Assembly: GCA_029582265.1 (NCBI GenBank)
Contig: CM055830.1
Coordinates: 34,466,718-34,530,717 of the forward strand
Reading direction: 5' to 3'
Length of the DNA: 64,000 nt
Origin: Zoroaster sp. YZ-2022
Lineage: Eukaryota; Echinodermata; Asteroidea; Forcipulatida; Zoroasteridae
Within the stretch, counting starts at the first letter, position 1; each line of letters opens with the position of its first letter. Below, piece after piece: positions 14,601 to 29,600 of this stretch. Made by a program: the position numbers and the translations under genes. The notes under the pieces are model-generated. The model worked only from the letters and a program-made list of their open reading frames with translations, made no database searches and was not told the origin of the DNA.

Positions 14601-17600
14601 GGATTACATGAAACAAATGTTAATTTCCTTCACATTTTATTCTACTGACCCTTGTTAAGAATTTTATGGCAAAAGGTCATTGCTGTGCAAAGTGCCAAGC
14701 ATTTATCAGTGTTTTTGCAATTGCTTTTCACTAACTGCTTATAATGGTTGACAATACTGAAGGATTCCTGGACTTGCATGAGTATATGTACATGTAATGT
14801 CTTGCACTGATGTCTGACTAGCCCAATATAATGGCATTCACTCTGCAAGGCCAACAGACTGTTGATGATTAAGACATCAACACATTGTTATGAATCACCA
14901 AGTCAAATCATCTCATACAGCAGATCAGTATTTATGACTAGTATTTATTACAGTACATGTACATGCATTACAGTATACATACTATGTAGGCCTACATGTA
15001 CACCAAGACACTGTGAGTAATACATTCATGTATATGTACAGTGTGTACAAATTAAAGTTCCATGTAGTATTGTACTGTGGACATCTTAGCCAGCTCTACT
15101 CTAGGTGAAAATGCACAGTACTGATTGATAGGGCACGGAGGCAATGAGTGAGCATTGCACGTACAGTGTATGTACTTTGTAAACTTACATGTAGCTATTC
15201 TCTACATGCACAAGATCGTAGCCCTCTAGTGGTAAAAATGCATCCAGTGTGGACCAATAGGGCACTTTGGGAACCATTGACAATTGCGCACTCAAGTTTA
15301 TGTACACACTATTGTAGCAATGTAAATGATTTAATCCATAAACATGATCAAAGCCATCTACTGTACATGTACATGTAGTTATGCAAATTGCTGTTGTTTT
15401 TTCTGAAATGATAGCATTTAATAAGACAAAGTAAATTTTCAGGATAAGAACCAACTTCACATCAAGTGTGTCTTTCAGACAATAATTCAATAATCTTGTA
15501 AAAATCAGATAATTGCATAGAATACATTGTACATACCAATATTGGAACTTCCCTTTAAGATCTTTATTTAGCTGAACCATGTTTATGGAACCTTTTTTTG
15601 GATATTCTCAAATCCCAAGCCAGGAAATAGCTTGGTCGGTCGACTTCTTGACTCTCTCTCACAAGACTTGCAGTTGAAATCCTGGAGGGGTCGACTAAAT
15701 TGTGCATGTTTCCGGCAAGTGTCATTCCTTAACCCTAACCATCCCAAATCCATCAAAATTACATGTATCCCTGCCTCGTGCCTACACAGAATGTATAGAC
15801 TAAATCGCTGAACAATTACATGTGACTTGGCGTCAACGAACTGTAGAGTTACCAATATTCTGCACCAAGCTTTTGTTTAACCCGAACCACCCCCATATCC
15901 TGCAAAATCCTCCAAGGGACACTTTTTGGGGAAAAATTCAGAAGTTGGAAACTGTACTTTCACCTCTTCAAATGGGGCAAAATTACTACCTGGCAAGAAG
16001 TACAGGCCATAAGTGCTGAATATGAAAGATCAACGAAAATGCATGGTGCATTTTGAAGATAAGGGCATGTTTCCAAAAGTGCACTGATGGATTTTGGAGG
16101 ATTCAGGAAGGTTCCTAGCCAGAATACCTACATGTAGGCGGTTAGGGTTAACTAACCGGTGTACCGGTGAATGAATCTGTTTGTATTGCACAGCAAAATG
16201 AAACACTAGATTCACAACTTGTTAATCAAAATTCAAGATTTGCTATACAAATTTAGATTTTTAGAATTGTACGCTAAACATTTATGGCTAAAAAAAGTTT
16301 GCAATGCAACTTGCCAAAAATAATCTAAACAATTGGAAAACTGGTTTAACCCTTGTATACATGCAGTCTCCAAAATGCCACCAATAAAAAACTGCTAAGT
16401 ACACAGTGCTTTTTCTATGCATGCCTTAAAATATTGCATACTGTACAGAAGAATGGTACATGGATACCCCAAAATGCCCCTCGGGTCTGGGACAAAAACA
16501 AAGTGTTCAGACCTTCACACAGTATGTGTATACCCCAAGTTACTGCACTGTTTTATTTCAAGTTAACCTTGCAATGAAACAAAGCAGGTGGCTGCTTCAG
16601 TTTACCTCATCTCTCTGAAGAGCCTTGGGGTATGCCATTAATCTTTAGATAAGAAAGTGTATACCGCAAAATGTCATGGTTGTGTCATTTTGAAGTATGA
16701 GTCCACTTTGTAAAGAACAACACTGATAATAGAAGGGTTAAACATACCTGTACATACATGTAGCAGGCAAGTAAATTAATACATATTTTTAAAAATATTG
16801 AAAAAGAAAATAAATAATTCATGTAATATTTGGAAACTTTACACCCTGATGACCCTATATAGGATATGTACAATACACAGGTGTACAATGTGTACAAGTA
16901 CACCAGGTACAAACATGTACGTAAAGTACATACAGTGAACATTGTTGGATATTTCGTCCTATGCACGTACAGTATGTGCATGCAAAATTAATATGAATGA
17001 ACCCTTCCATGCACACTGTACTCATGATACATCGTCACACTGTAAGCCAACAAGGCAGTAATGCCCTTTGGATGCCTTGTAAATAAACACTGTTCTTTTT
17101 GTAGTGCAAAGTATTGGATGTCCTATTTCCAAATCCTTGTGTTTACTCTATCATTTAATATACATGCAGTAAATGCAATGTTCATACATGTAACTGTATA
17201 CAACTTACAACACACTGTGAGAACTACATGTATGGCAAATAACTAGACCTTTGACATTAGTGTACTATCTATCTGTGCATAATAAATAGAGAACCTTCAT
17301 GTAAATGCAATGTAGAATGGGTGTAGTATGACAAAGTAGTATGGATTTTATACAAGATTTCAGCATCTTGATTTTTGTTGCAAAACAGTTGATCAATGGC
17401 TAGTAGTGTCCTCTTTTTGTTGCTGGATGGCAGTCACTAACAAAAATGCTTAGCAAAAATAGGTTACCAGCCAAATTGTCATGTAATGCACACTGCTTCT
17501 GGCTGGCTCCCAGCTAAATTCTGCTTGAAAGCTAAATTTGCTAAGCAATAATTTCTGCTTTGAAATTTGGGCCCACTACTTCTAGAATGATGACAAATCC

Positions 17601-20600
17601 GTTCCTCACCCCAAGTCTCCCAGCCCCATCCATTTTTTGTGTAAAAACAGTATAAAATTTACATTTTTGATAAATTTACAACACTTTACGATATAACAAA
17701 TGTTGGGTCACTCAAGCATTTTTATTCTGATCCAAATTCATGACATTTTAAGTCTAAGAAACAATGCAAACACGACAGCAACTGTTAGCCTCAACAGACG
17801 TGCTCATGAAAGCGCAAAGATAAACATATTTATGTGGCAGAAGTCATTATGATGACGCCTAATTCTCTGGATGGTGCAATGGTTTTTGCCTTCATGAAAT
17901 GTAAAGCCAGAAAAACATTTTTCAATTTAGAAAGACATTAAGTATGTGGGTTTGTGCCACATCATCGATCCAATTGGCTTGCATAAAAACAGAGCTGTCA
18001 TGATTTCAAGGCAAATAGAAAAACATACTGTACATATTTTACTAAATAAATAATAAATATTTCCTGTTAAATACATTGTACGTGTACATTGTAAAATGAC
18101 CCATTTATGAGATCTTGAAATTCTGAGAAAATCATGAATATTTTAAAGGTAATATGATTGGAAAATCAAATTACATGTAAAATCAAATTAATCTCCCCTA
18201 GAAATATGTGTATTTTCATCTGAGGTTCTGTAATTTTTAAGAAAGTTAAATAATTTCTAGTTTGAATTTAGGAAAGAGTGGTCTGTCCTTAATTCCGCAT
18301 TGCAACGAGTAGAAATTATCTGAATGCATTTTCATTATTTTCTTGTGACAGTAATTGTGACTCATGCTATCATGTATAGTGTACATGGTGTTCTGCGTAT
18401 CTTGAATCTTGATACAAAAGTGCTGTGATAAAGATCTGTTAACCCTAACCTTCCCAAATCCTCCAAAATCCTCTTTGCAATGGGAACAGACCTTGACCAC
18501 GGTGGAGCCGTCTTGTTTTTACATACAAACCAATGTAACCAAACTGAAACTGGAACTGGAAGGAATATAGGCTGACCCCCTTGTTATGTATTCATAATTT
18601 GTGCTTTAATATCACTTGTGCAGAGCTGCCAACCCCAGCAGACAAAAAGTCATATTCACAATCCCAAAAAATACTATTTTTAACACAAAAATCATATTCT
18701 TAATAAACAAACAAATCACAAGCATAGATTAGGTGGCCATCACCTATTGTCTGTTGAAATGAGCAGCTGCCTTCTTGCACTTGAGGAGCACTTTATTTGT
18801 CACTGAACTTTACTTCATGACATAATTTGCCCTAAGATTGGCTCAGTACTTTTTGGGTGAAGAAAAATACCGTAAGGTTTGTGTGCGCGGACGGAAAGAA
18901 GTAGTAACCAGGCAATATAAATTTTTAGTTGGTATTTTTTTAAGAAATCGTATTTTTTTTACATGTATATCGTAGTGTCGTATTTTAATCATTTTATCGT
19001 ACGAAATATGACAAAATCGTACTGGTTGGCAGCTCTGCTTGTGTGTGACAGGGAATCTTACAAAAATGGGAACAGCATGATAAAGTCCCAATTGAAGTCT
19101 CTTATTGTTTGTGTACATTTTTCTAAAAACACTGTTTGCCAATGCATTAGATCACAATGCATACGATGCAAAAATTAACCATGATTTTGCATATGCGCAT
19201 GACACGTGCACTAATTCATTTCAGCGGGTCAACAATAGCTCAAATAAGGACTCCATCTCTGTATGCACCGAAACGGAGTCCTATCCACAGGGGGTCAGTC
19301 GCCGAAAATTTCTTTTGTGACATTGTTTAAATCTTACCTGTGTGGGGAGGCTGAAACTCGGTACTAAAATTCCATTAACAACTACAATGACAAGCGCTAA
19401 GGTACGAATTTCAAAATATCATTTTTACTACGTCATTTTATTGAAAGAAAATCCAGATGTAACATTGAAGAAATCCTTGAGTTTCGATGGTTGTTTGTCA
19501 TTTCAAAGTCCATTTAGCATAAGCGCATTTAGCATAAGCGCGTGTAGCGACGAAACGGATGCGTATGTCAAGTATTCCACGCAGCAGGTTTTATGTGTGC
19601 TCGTCACGCTCGTATGTACGCTGATGCACCTGTGCCGATACTGGCGTATTTTTGTCGTAACGCTCAAGTGACGAACAGCCATCAAACTAAAGTAATTCTT
19701 TAACGTTAAATCTTGTGATTATTTTCATTAAAAACACAAAGTGTAAATGATATTTTGAAATTCAAAGCTCTCTACTGCCGAGTTTCAGCAACTTCACACA
19801 GGTAAAAATTAAGAAATTTATGAATTTACACAAAACATTTTTTTCTGTATTAGCAATTTTTGGGTTAAATCCTGGACGTCATCGTAGTACACAAAGATGA
19901 AAGTCCAACCTGGGCTAGGTCAACAACAGATCCTCTGCATTGACAAATGCGAAAACACAACACGTAACTTTTCTTCAAAGCATGCAGCGCACGTGACCAT
20001 TTTTAAAACTGATGTTCAAGATAGTGTTTGACCTGCAGATGTTACTCTACATGTATGTCGTCATCCAACCGAGCTACATGTACATGTATACATTGCAAAA
20101 TATGTACATTACGTATACGTACATGTATACTGTACACAACACAGAGGTGTGTAAAGGCCGACCATGGTGTTAATTGGCACTTAGAATGAAACCAACTGTC
20201 ACAGCAGAAGTTTCTATTTTCCTAACCTTCACAGACCTTGGCATTCTGCATTGTAGACAATTTGCCCAGCTTTGTGATCAATGAGACTCAAATTTAGAAT
20301 CCATAATGTAGTTAAAACGACATTCAGAGATGAAGTTAGTTAGTGTACATACAGGTACAGTTAACCTGAATAGTGTGTATAGTCATAGCCAAGATGCGGA
20401 GGGGGAGTGGGAGGGGGAAAGTGAGGGTCAATAAAAAAGTACAATAAATCCCCAAACAAATAAACACACAATGTACAAATTTGACAGGTATCCGATCAAT
20501 TTCTTTTGTTTGTTCCTTCAAATGAAAGTGAAGAGGAACAACATTTTTATGTCACCTAATACGCACAGACTGTAATGTATTCAACTTATGCGAATCATTC

Positions 20601-23600
20601 ACGATGAATCTCTGAATTTGATGACACTATTTGCTTTGCATTTGACCTCTCTAGAAGTCCATTTACAGTGCAAGACCTGGCCTTTTGTCTTGCTACGTGG
20701 ATGTTCGCTAAATATTTTATGTGTTTTGCATATAAATTTACTTGATTTGCTTTGGTATTCCGAGCCATGTTTACATACTATGTACATTCAATTTAAATGT
20801 GGATAATGACAGACAAAACATACCACTTCCTGAGTACTGTACATGAACATGTTACTGAAAAGCAATAAAAAGGTCAACCAGCCAAAGTCTATAAAAATGT
20901 AAGAAAAACTGGCTGTTAACCCCAACCTTCCCAAATCCTCCAAAATCCTCTTTGCTAAGAAGGATTTTGGAAGATTGAGGTTATTAGGCATACTTGCCTT
21001 TCCATAGTACATGTACATTCATGTTTGTTGTAGTGATTGCAAGGTTAGTGCTTGGGTCAGTGGACGCTGTTTATTGCTCCATGCATGCAGGGAAGGTCCC
21101 TGGCCATGTACATTTATCACAGATTAGAAACACATGTGTGCATACATACGTCATGTGCTTGCTTTGCTACTGAAGGATTTTGGAGGATTCAGGTTATGTG
21201 TAAGCAAATGGGCCTAGGAAGTTAGGAAGGATTCAGGTTATGTGTAAGCAAATGGGCCTAGGGAGTTAGGAAGGATTCAGGTTATGTGTATAAGCAAATG
21301 GGCCTAGGGAGTTAGGAAGGATTCAGGTTATGTGTAAGCAAATGGGCCTAGGGAGTTAGGAAGGATTCAGGTTATGTGTAAGCAAATGGGCCTAGGGAGT
21401 TAGGAAGGATTCAGGTTATGTGTAAGCAAATGGGCCTTGGGAGTTAGGAAGGATTCAGGTTATGTGTAAGCAAATGGGCCTAGGAAGTTAAGAAGGATTC
21501 AGGTTATGTGTAAGCAAATGGGCCTAGGGAGTTAGGAAGGATTCAGGTTATGTGTAAGCAAATGGGCCTAGGGAATTAGGAAGGATTCAGGTTATGTGTA
21601 AGCAGATGGGCCTAGGGAATTAGGAAGGATTCAGGTTATGTGTAAGCAAATGGGCCTAGGGAATTAGGAAGGATTCAGGTTATGTGTAAGCAAATGGGCC
21701 TAGGGAGTTAGGAAGGATTCAGGTTATGTGTAAGCAAATGGGCCTAGGGAGTTAGGAAGGATTCAGGTTATGTGTAAGCAAATGGGCCTAGGGAGTTAGG
21801 AAGGATTCAGGTTATGTGTAAGCAAATGGGCCTAGGGAGTTAGGGTTAATCAGATAATAAACTAAACCAGGGTTAGAGCCGCTAAGCAGTCGATTGTTTG
21901 CTTACTGTACGTTTTTCATTTCATAGCGCTGTTATCCATTAACCCTCCTACACATGGAGGCCACTCCGATCCACACAATTCTGTTCTTGAGCAACCTTCA
22001 GTACATACATGTACAAGCCTGCTGTCCTTTCCAAGTAATCTTACAAAATCAACTGTGTGCCACCCAAGGCCACTGTAAATGTTTGAACATATTAGTATGG
22101 CCTGCAATGTATCAATGGGAGACCACCTTACCCTGCAATCTCAGTGGTGTGACAGTGCACAGAAGGGTAACCATAGGAGGCCACTGGCAACAGCTAATGG
22201 CTTGGAGTGGTCTGAATGGGTTGTTTCAAAAACTACACTGATTGTAGCAGGGTTAAGCATGAAGAAAGGCATGTTAACTTGCCAGCCATTATTATAAGCA
22301 AATGAGTGACGTAACAATCGTGCCACTCTGAATTTTCTTGCTAACGTGTGAAATACGCTTGCTTAAGCAAATTTTTCTGCTATAGTTAGCACGAAAATTT
22401 GCTTACCGATAAGCAGCGCTATGAAATTGGGCTAAACACACAAATTTGCTGAGCACAGAAAAGTTATGCTTACAGGTACACGTAGCAGCCAAACAGGTTA
22501 TCAGTTATGCTTACAGGTACACGTAGCAGCCAAACAGGTTATCAGTTATGCTTACAGGTACACGTAGCAGCCAAACAGGTTATCAGTTATGCTTACAGGT
22601 ACACGTAGCAGCCAAACAGGTTATCAGTTATGCTTACAGGTACACGTAGCAGCCAAACAGGTTATCAGTTATGCTTACAGGTACACGTAGCAGCCAAACA
22701 GGTTATCAGCCAAATTGTCACGTAATGTTTGTGGGAAGTTCTCAGCTAAATTTTGCATCTAGCAGAAAAAGTTGTTTCGCAAACTTTTCTGATAAGCTGG
22801 TTAATATTTGCCCCTGCTAGTAAAAGCAAATTTTAACAGTTCTATGAAATAAAACACAGTAAACATCCAACAAAATTTATATTTTGTAGGAATAGTTTGC
22901 TTGTAGGAATAGTTTGCTTGTAACAAACTTAAACCAACAGTACTATTCCTTCCCTGTTGAGTATGGCATTGACAATAAAAAAGAAGTCTGCCAGTCAAAA
23001 AGTGTACATTTTATACATCAAATAGATGGTAACCACAACAAATTTGTTTGATTAGCATTTTTGTTGCACGTATGATTAGCAATTGGCAATACAAACAAAC
23101 AAACAAAAATCCAGTCAAAGACTGTACATTTTGTTAAATAAATGTTTAGCAATTATTTGCTGTTCAGCAGCTCTTATCAAATTTGCAATAAAAAAGAAGA
23201 AACCAATTAAATTCTGTACATGTTGTATACAAAATATGGCTGGTAACCAAATAAACTGAGCCAATTAAAAAAAAATAATAATTTAAAAAAAATAATAATA
23301 ATAAATAAATAAATAAAAAAAATTAAAAAAAATAAAAAATAAAAAAATAAAAAATAAATAAATTAAAAAATAAATTTAAAAAAAATTTAAAAAAAAAATC
23401 GGTTTTGTTTTACTAGTCAAGCATTCATGCAAAATATGTACACGTACACTTTGGCTTGGTAACTGTTTAATTTTGATTGAATATATTTGCTTACAGAGTA
23501 CTGTAGCAATAGTTTTGGCTTAGCACTGAAGTTGGCTGTTGCGCTCTCTAAAATATTAGCTATTGTATCTTTAGACACATCTCTTCTCATGAGTGTGAAA

Positions 23601-26600
23601 TTATGCTTCACACAGTCACCGTTCTCCAACTCCACCATGACGATGCACAGAACAGCGATGACTCACTCCGTGCGCTTAATTAAAATACGACCTCTGTGTG
23701 TGACCTCGGGAATATCTAGGAAGCACGTACACAGCAGACCATTTCATGTACTCCGTGACACATGACATGTCATTTAAATAAATTGTCTCATGTCTTAGAC
23801 TGTGTATAAGCACGATGCTAGTTCATTTTATAACTGTTTATACAGTATGAAAATTTGTTTTCAATTTTTGAAGTCATCAATTTAAAACTTATTTAAAAAA
23901 AATTATACATTTAATAAAAAGAATTTAATGAAGAGGTGTCATGTCACTGAATAGTGTATTGGCTATACATGTACATGTATTTAATCACCTTTTTATTACT
24001 GTTTAGGCCTGTACAATATAAAAAGTTGTTTACAAATTTTGTAGTCATAAATTTGTTAACTGTTTTCATGTGTTTGTTTGTGAGAAAATACAAACATTTT
24101 ACTGTCACAATTTCCTTATTAAGCAGAAATTTTCATAAAACATCTCACACAGAATGTACAAAAAAAGAAAACATTGAGTGACTTAATGCTCAAATCGTGG
24201 AAACAATGTAGCTTCAAAACATTAAGATTAATTTGAAATGTCAAAATGAAGTACATCCTATGCCCACTTTATCAAGAAACATTGTAAGATTTATTTTATC
24301 TTCAATCTCATTTGAAATGATTTCATGAGTGTATGTAACTGCACCACATCGCAGACAGAACACTCGCAATAATATAAAAAAAATTATCATTTTGATTAAA
24401 ATCCACTTCTAATAAATTTTAGAATTGCTGCACAGCCCGTGGCCAGTGCCGGCGATGCCTTCCATGTATTGCAATGCTGACAGGTACAGAATAGCAAAAT
24501 GATATAGCCTGAAACATGTCTGCGTGTTTAAGCTATCTTTGACGCGGGGACGATGGAAAATCAAATTAGCACAATAAAAGCAATGTTCGTTTGCCACGAG
24601 GCTACATGTAGGTCTGGGAAGTCATACATTAACTCCTAACAGAAAAATGCTCAGCGAAGTCTGATTGTCTATTCGTTGAGATCTAGCACAGTCTGCTCCA
24701 AAAATCTTATTTTTTGGTCAATTACAAATATCTGTAAATAGGAATACAATATTTTTTACTAACTAGCAAAACTTTGGAAATAGTAACTTTTGGAAATTGT
24801 ATATTAATTCAAAGAGCGTAAAAACACTCGTAGCAGCAGTTTTGCCACCACAACCAATGTTGTACCTTTCTTTAAATCTACTGAACATCCACTGTACAAA
24901 GGTTTTTATTTTTAAAATATCACAAAGTGAACCAACAGACCTCTTTAGCACCTCATGATGAAAACAACCCTCTCTGATCCATTCAGCTCGGGCAGTGAGG
25001 CATTAATTAATTTAGCCAACAGCTGCCAGGGCATAACACAAGTATACAGCCACTTCATCATAACCAGACAAAATGCCTCACACTCCTAAAGAGAAACATG
25101 CATTTTTCTGCAAAGGTGCCTTTGAAAATTAGTCGCAGTTTGATTGTGTCGAGTTTGATACAAGATGGCTATAGCAAAAACATCTGGTCCACAGGATACC
25201 TCTAGACTTCTGAGTCAATCATTTATTTATTTATAAATATCATTCAGCAGTGGATCTATACATGATAACTTTACTATACACATATAGTTTGTTCTATAGC
25301 AAACTTTTTAAATCCTGATTTTGAATGTTCTATTATTTTGTTCAGGGTCACACAATAAATAAACAAATCATTTGTTTTCATACAAGCGCAGACAATGCAG
25401 ACTTGATTGTCCTCGATCAATTCGTGTGGGTGGTACAATGTTCAATGCAAATTGTTCTTGTCCGAGAAACAACACTGAACTGAAGCGCCACATGTATATG
25501 CAAATTAGAATGTACACATGGACTGTAAATTATTTGTACATAGTGATGGATTCTTATCAACTTACAATGTAAATGTCTTTAGTGTATATACCCAGTGTTT
25601 GTACAAATGTTCTCTTTGATATAATGGCCGACAATAGTCACATGTTGACTCGTGTATACATGAATGACTGCCCTTGAGAATACAAGGGAATATCATGGCA
25701 GACAGTGCGCATGTTTTCATTGTGTATCAGGGGTGATTGTGGCTGGTGAAAAAAAAAAATCACTGAAGATGGGAGACGGTTAGTACAGTACTAAGTAGGT
25801 CACCTCCTTATGTTTATCCCGCACACTGTGGGAATGGGAGTGCGTTCTCCTCTCCTCTCCCCCTCTTTCTCTCTTTTTCTCTCTTTTTTTAATTTTTTTT
25901 TATTTATGATTTTAGGGGGGGCTACAGCCCCCTTAGCCCCCCCCTGGATCCGCCAATGAATGTACGACGTATCTCCTGAAAATAGAAGCTTATACTATCT
26001 GCCATAGACACTTTGTAAACAAGTGACTTTACATACATGTACATGTATACATGTATGTGTCACATGATCTAGAGTGTACATTTTTAAGAGAACAACAACA
26101 GTTACACAATTTTTTGGATTTTTAAACATCCACCTATATAATCAGGTTCGTATATTTGAGTGTTCCAACTTTCGAGTCTGAATCCGAGTTCTCAGTGTCA
26201 AGTCCAGGTCTTGAGTCACAGAGGTCGAGTCAGTCTGAGTCATGAGTCCTTTAAAAGGGAAATTTAGGCAAGTGAAATTTCAGCAGGAAAGCTAATTTGG
26301 ATCCAGGCAACCAAATTTGTACAGCTGTGATTCTGTCCCATTGGTTACTACGTGTATGTTATTATAATTATATTTTTAAGACATTTTGTCTAATATTTTT
26401 TAAGAAATGCTTTTGACTTTTTTTGAGAAATGGTCTCACACACTAAGTGCTTTTTCTAAATAAGATCCCTTTTACCATGTTTAGCAAAGAAAATTAGTAT
26501 AGATCTGTAAGACATTCAAACTGAACATTTACATTTAGTTTGTTAATTTAGTTCAATTGATGCATATTCAGGACAAACACCTGTTTAAAGAGAACAGAGA

Positions 26601-29600
26601 AATGAATACAAATCAATGATATTACACCTTCCAATCAGATTATGGCTCAATGCTTCATGAATATTCATTGATAAGTAAGACTAATTGCGGTGACACCATG
26701 TGGAATCTCAATTGAGTAGTAATTAGTTCTGAAAAGAACTGGAGGTACAACTCGACGTTTCGATCAGTATGCTCTGATCGTCCTCAGGAGAAGTAATTAA
26801 AGTAATTAAATATATGTCTGACAACATGGCAAGGACAAATTAGAGGACGATCAGAGTATACTGATCGAAACGTCGAGTTGTACTTCCAGTTCTTTTCATA
26901 ACTAATCACTACTCAATTGAGATTCCACATGGTGTCACCGCAATTAGTCTTACTTATCATCCTCACCATGCAAAGCTACAAGTTTTACCTGAATATTCAT
27001 TGGGTAATTTATTTTTAGATTGGCCTATTAAACAAACGGCATTTTCTTAGACAACTTGTACAAGTATGTACATAGTTGATTGCTGATTGCAGGCCTCAAA
27101 TTTCATTCTTGTAGAGGCAAGGTCACTTGTCCTGAGTAAAGGGCACTTCCATTAGAATATCAGAATGTCTATGGGAACATTTGTAAGAGGCACCAAGGCC
27201 AAGACCAGGGCAATGGAGGCCATGACCTCTGTGAAATTCCAGGCATGTGATTGGCTGACTATTCATTTAATTTGCATTAGTTTGCGTTTACAAGTGTACC
27301 TGCCTGATCAAATTTAACACCAATTATGAAAAGAGGCACTTTGGTTATAGAGATAAAATGTTGTTTTATGCATAACAAACAGCTGTCACTTAGATCCGTT
27401 AAGCACACTCTGGGGTCAAAGGTAAACGCAACCTCAAGGCCAGGGCAGCCAGTGGTGGAAATTTGCATAATTTATGCATACAAAGTAATTAAATGTGTCT
27501 GACAACATGGCAAGGAGAAATTAGAAGCAATAAACAGTGCAATTTTGTGACAAACCTGTGATAAAAATCATCAATAGACAGACTGAAAAATATTTAATTT
27601 CAATGAGAATTTAGAAAATGTTAGACATTCAAAGATTAAATTTTTTGTTTTGTTTTGTTCAAGCGGGCAATAATCACGGAAACCATATCAATAAAATGAT
27701 GAAAAAACATCATCAAAACAATTGTCCCTCCCCCAATAAAAATATATAATCATCATCATAAATTCAAAACAATATATTGTGATAAATTTATGTTTCTCTG
27801 AACATGTTTTTTTTTCTATGATTTGTTTTTTTAAATGCAAATATATAATTTCATGCTCAAAGAGGTAGCAATCTTGGAAAACAATATGGCATTATTGAAA
27901 CATGATGCAAATGTAATGGCAGCAAATGAGCAAAGCAATTGGCAAAAAAATTTATATTTCTTTAAACGTTTATCACAGACTGAGAGACCTCACACCTAGA
28001 GATGAGGGTGGTCTTTGCCAAGCAACAGCTCGTCTGTCTCTTGTCTGAGACATCAAAGAGAAATGATTTAGTCATGATTGAGTCATCACAGTTACCCTTC
28101 AGTCATGTGCAATTCTTGATTAGATAAACCCTTCTCACAGAGTATCCATCTCATTTTTGTTTTTGTTTTAACCCTAACTCCCTAGGCCCATTTGCTTACA
28201 CATAACCTGAATCCTCCAAAATCCTTCAGTAGTAAAGCAAGCACATGACATGTATGCACACATGTGTTTCTAATCTGTGATACATGTACATGGCCAGGGA
28301 CCCTCACTGCATGCATGGAGCAATAAACAGTGTCCACTGACCCAAGCACTGACCTTGCAATCACTACAACAAACATGGATGTATATGTACCATGGAAAGG
28401 CAAGTATGCCTAATAACCTCAATCCTCCAAAATCCTTCACTTTAGCAAAGAGCATGTAGCATGTATCCTCAATCCTTCAAAATCCTTCACTTTAGCAAAG
28501 AGGATTTTGGAGGATTTGGGAAGGTTAGGGTGAATGCACAAGTCTATGGATATCAAGATGAGGCTTGTGTCCAAAAACAGATTGGTGCCTTTCAAAATAA
28601 GATATATTTCATTGTGATTTGCAGTATGGGATCCAGACAATAACAAATGATCAATATCAAAATATCTTATAGAAAAGTCTTTCCAGGTGATTCTAATAGC
28701 AGGGAAGGTTTTCGTTCAAAAATTCTGCATCGCTAAATTTTGAGGCAGAAATATTTGTGTGTTTGTTATGTTAACTTTGAATGGCAATTATTGAAATTTG
28801 TGAAGCAAATTGTGAATTCTGTGTAGTATTTGGCTATGCCAAGAAAGCAAAATTGTTCCTTGAATCTGTCAAATAATTTTGGACTATGTTTAGTTGTTGA
28901 CATTTGGATTGCGTCTTCAGTCCCAAGTTGAGCATGTGGGTTTTCAAAAAACATCATTCTCTGGGGTTTCCCTCCCACTTCTAAAAATGTCTTCCCTATC
29001 TTCTTCAAATTCATGGCTGGGCCTGAGGGAGAACAGGTATAATCACTGATCAGAATACCCAGGATTTTATTTAACAACAATTTTAAATTAAGTTGTGAAT
29101 TTGACAAGTTTTGCCAGGGGTAAAGAAAAACTGGATACCTTTGACAATAGCCCTGGCACATTTGTTGTAAACTTCTTCCTGTGTTGAAATCGGTCGAAAT
29201 ACCCTGTCAAAGACAAACACCTTTCCCTAAAAAAAAATAATAATAATATCAACAGTGATGAAAAGTGAAATTTTATCTGATTGCTACTAGATACTGTTGC
29301 TTCACGTTCACGTTTAACAAAAATAAATGAAAATAAAATAAATTAATAGATTTTTAATGTTCTAATCAGAAGCACAATCTCACAAGTTGAGATAACCAAC
29401 ATGATGTTACTGCAAAACGAAACAATAATTTGGATACAATTATTAAGAATGAATGACAAAATTTACAATGTAACGAGGATAAAAGCAATTATAAAGGTGA
29501 TAGTAATCAGGGTTGTAGCTACGCCGGTCGGCGCCGGTCGGGTCTAACCGGCACTCCCGCTGGCCGACCGGCACCAAACATAAATTGATGTCTTACCGAC

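Larger units (their letters stand above)
6652..29138. other. KIF5 intron 2 (about 22.5 kb)
   Basis: The largest intron in the window. It carries at least eight TTAA-type MITEs, two SINEs, a TA-type MITE, a hAT-like element, a large palindrome, several tandem arrays and an A-rich stretch (23265-23400). Between listed elements (for example 10450-11800, 17000-18430, 23400-26000) I recognise no exon or RNA gene, only AT-rich sequence with scattered TACATGTA motifs. Confidence 0.8.
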
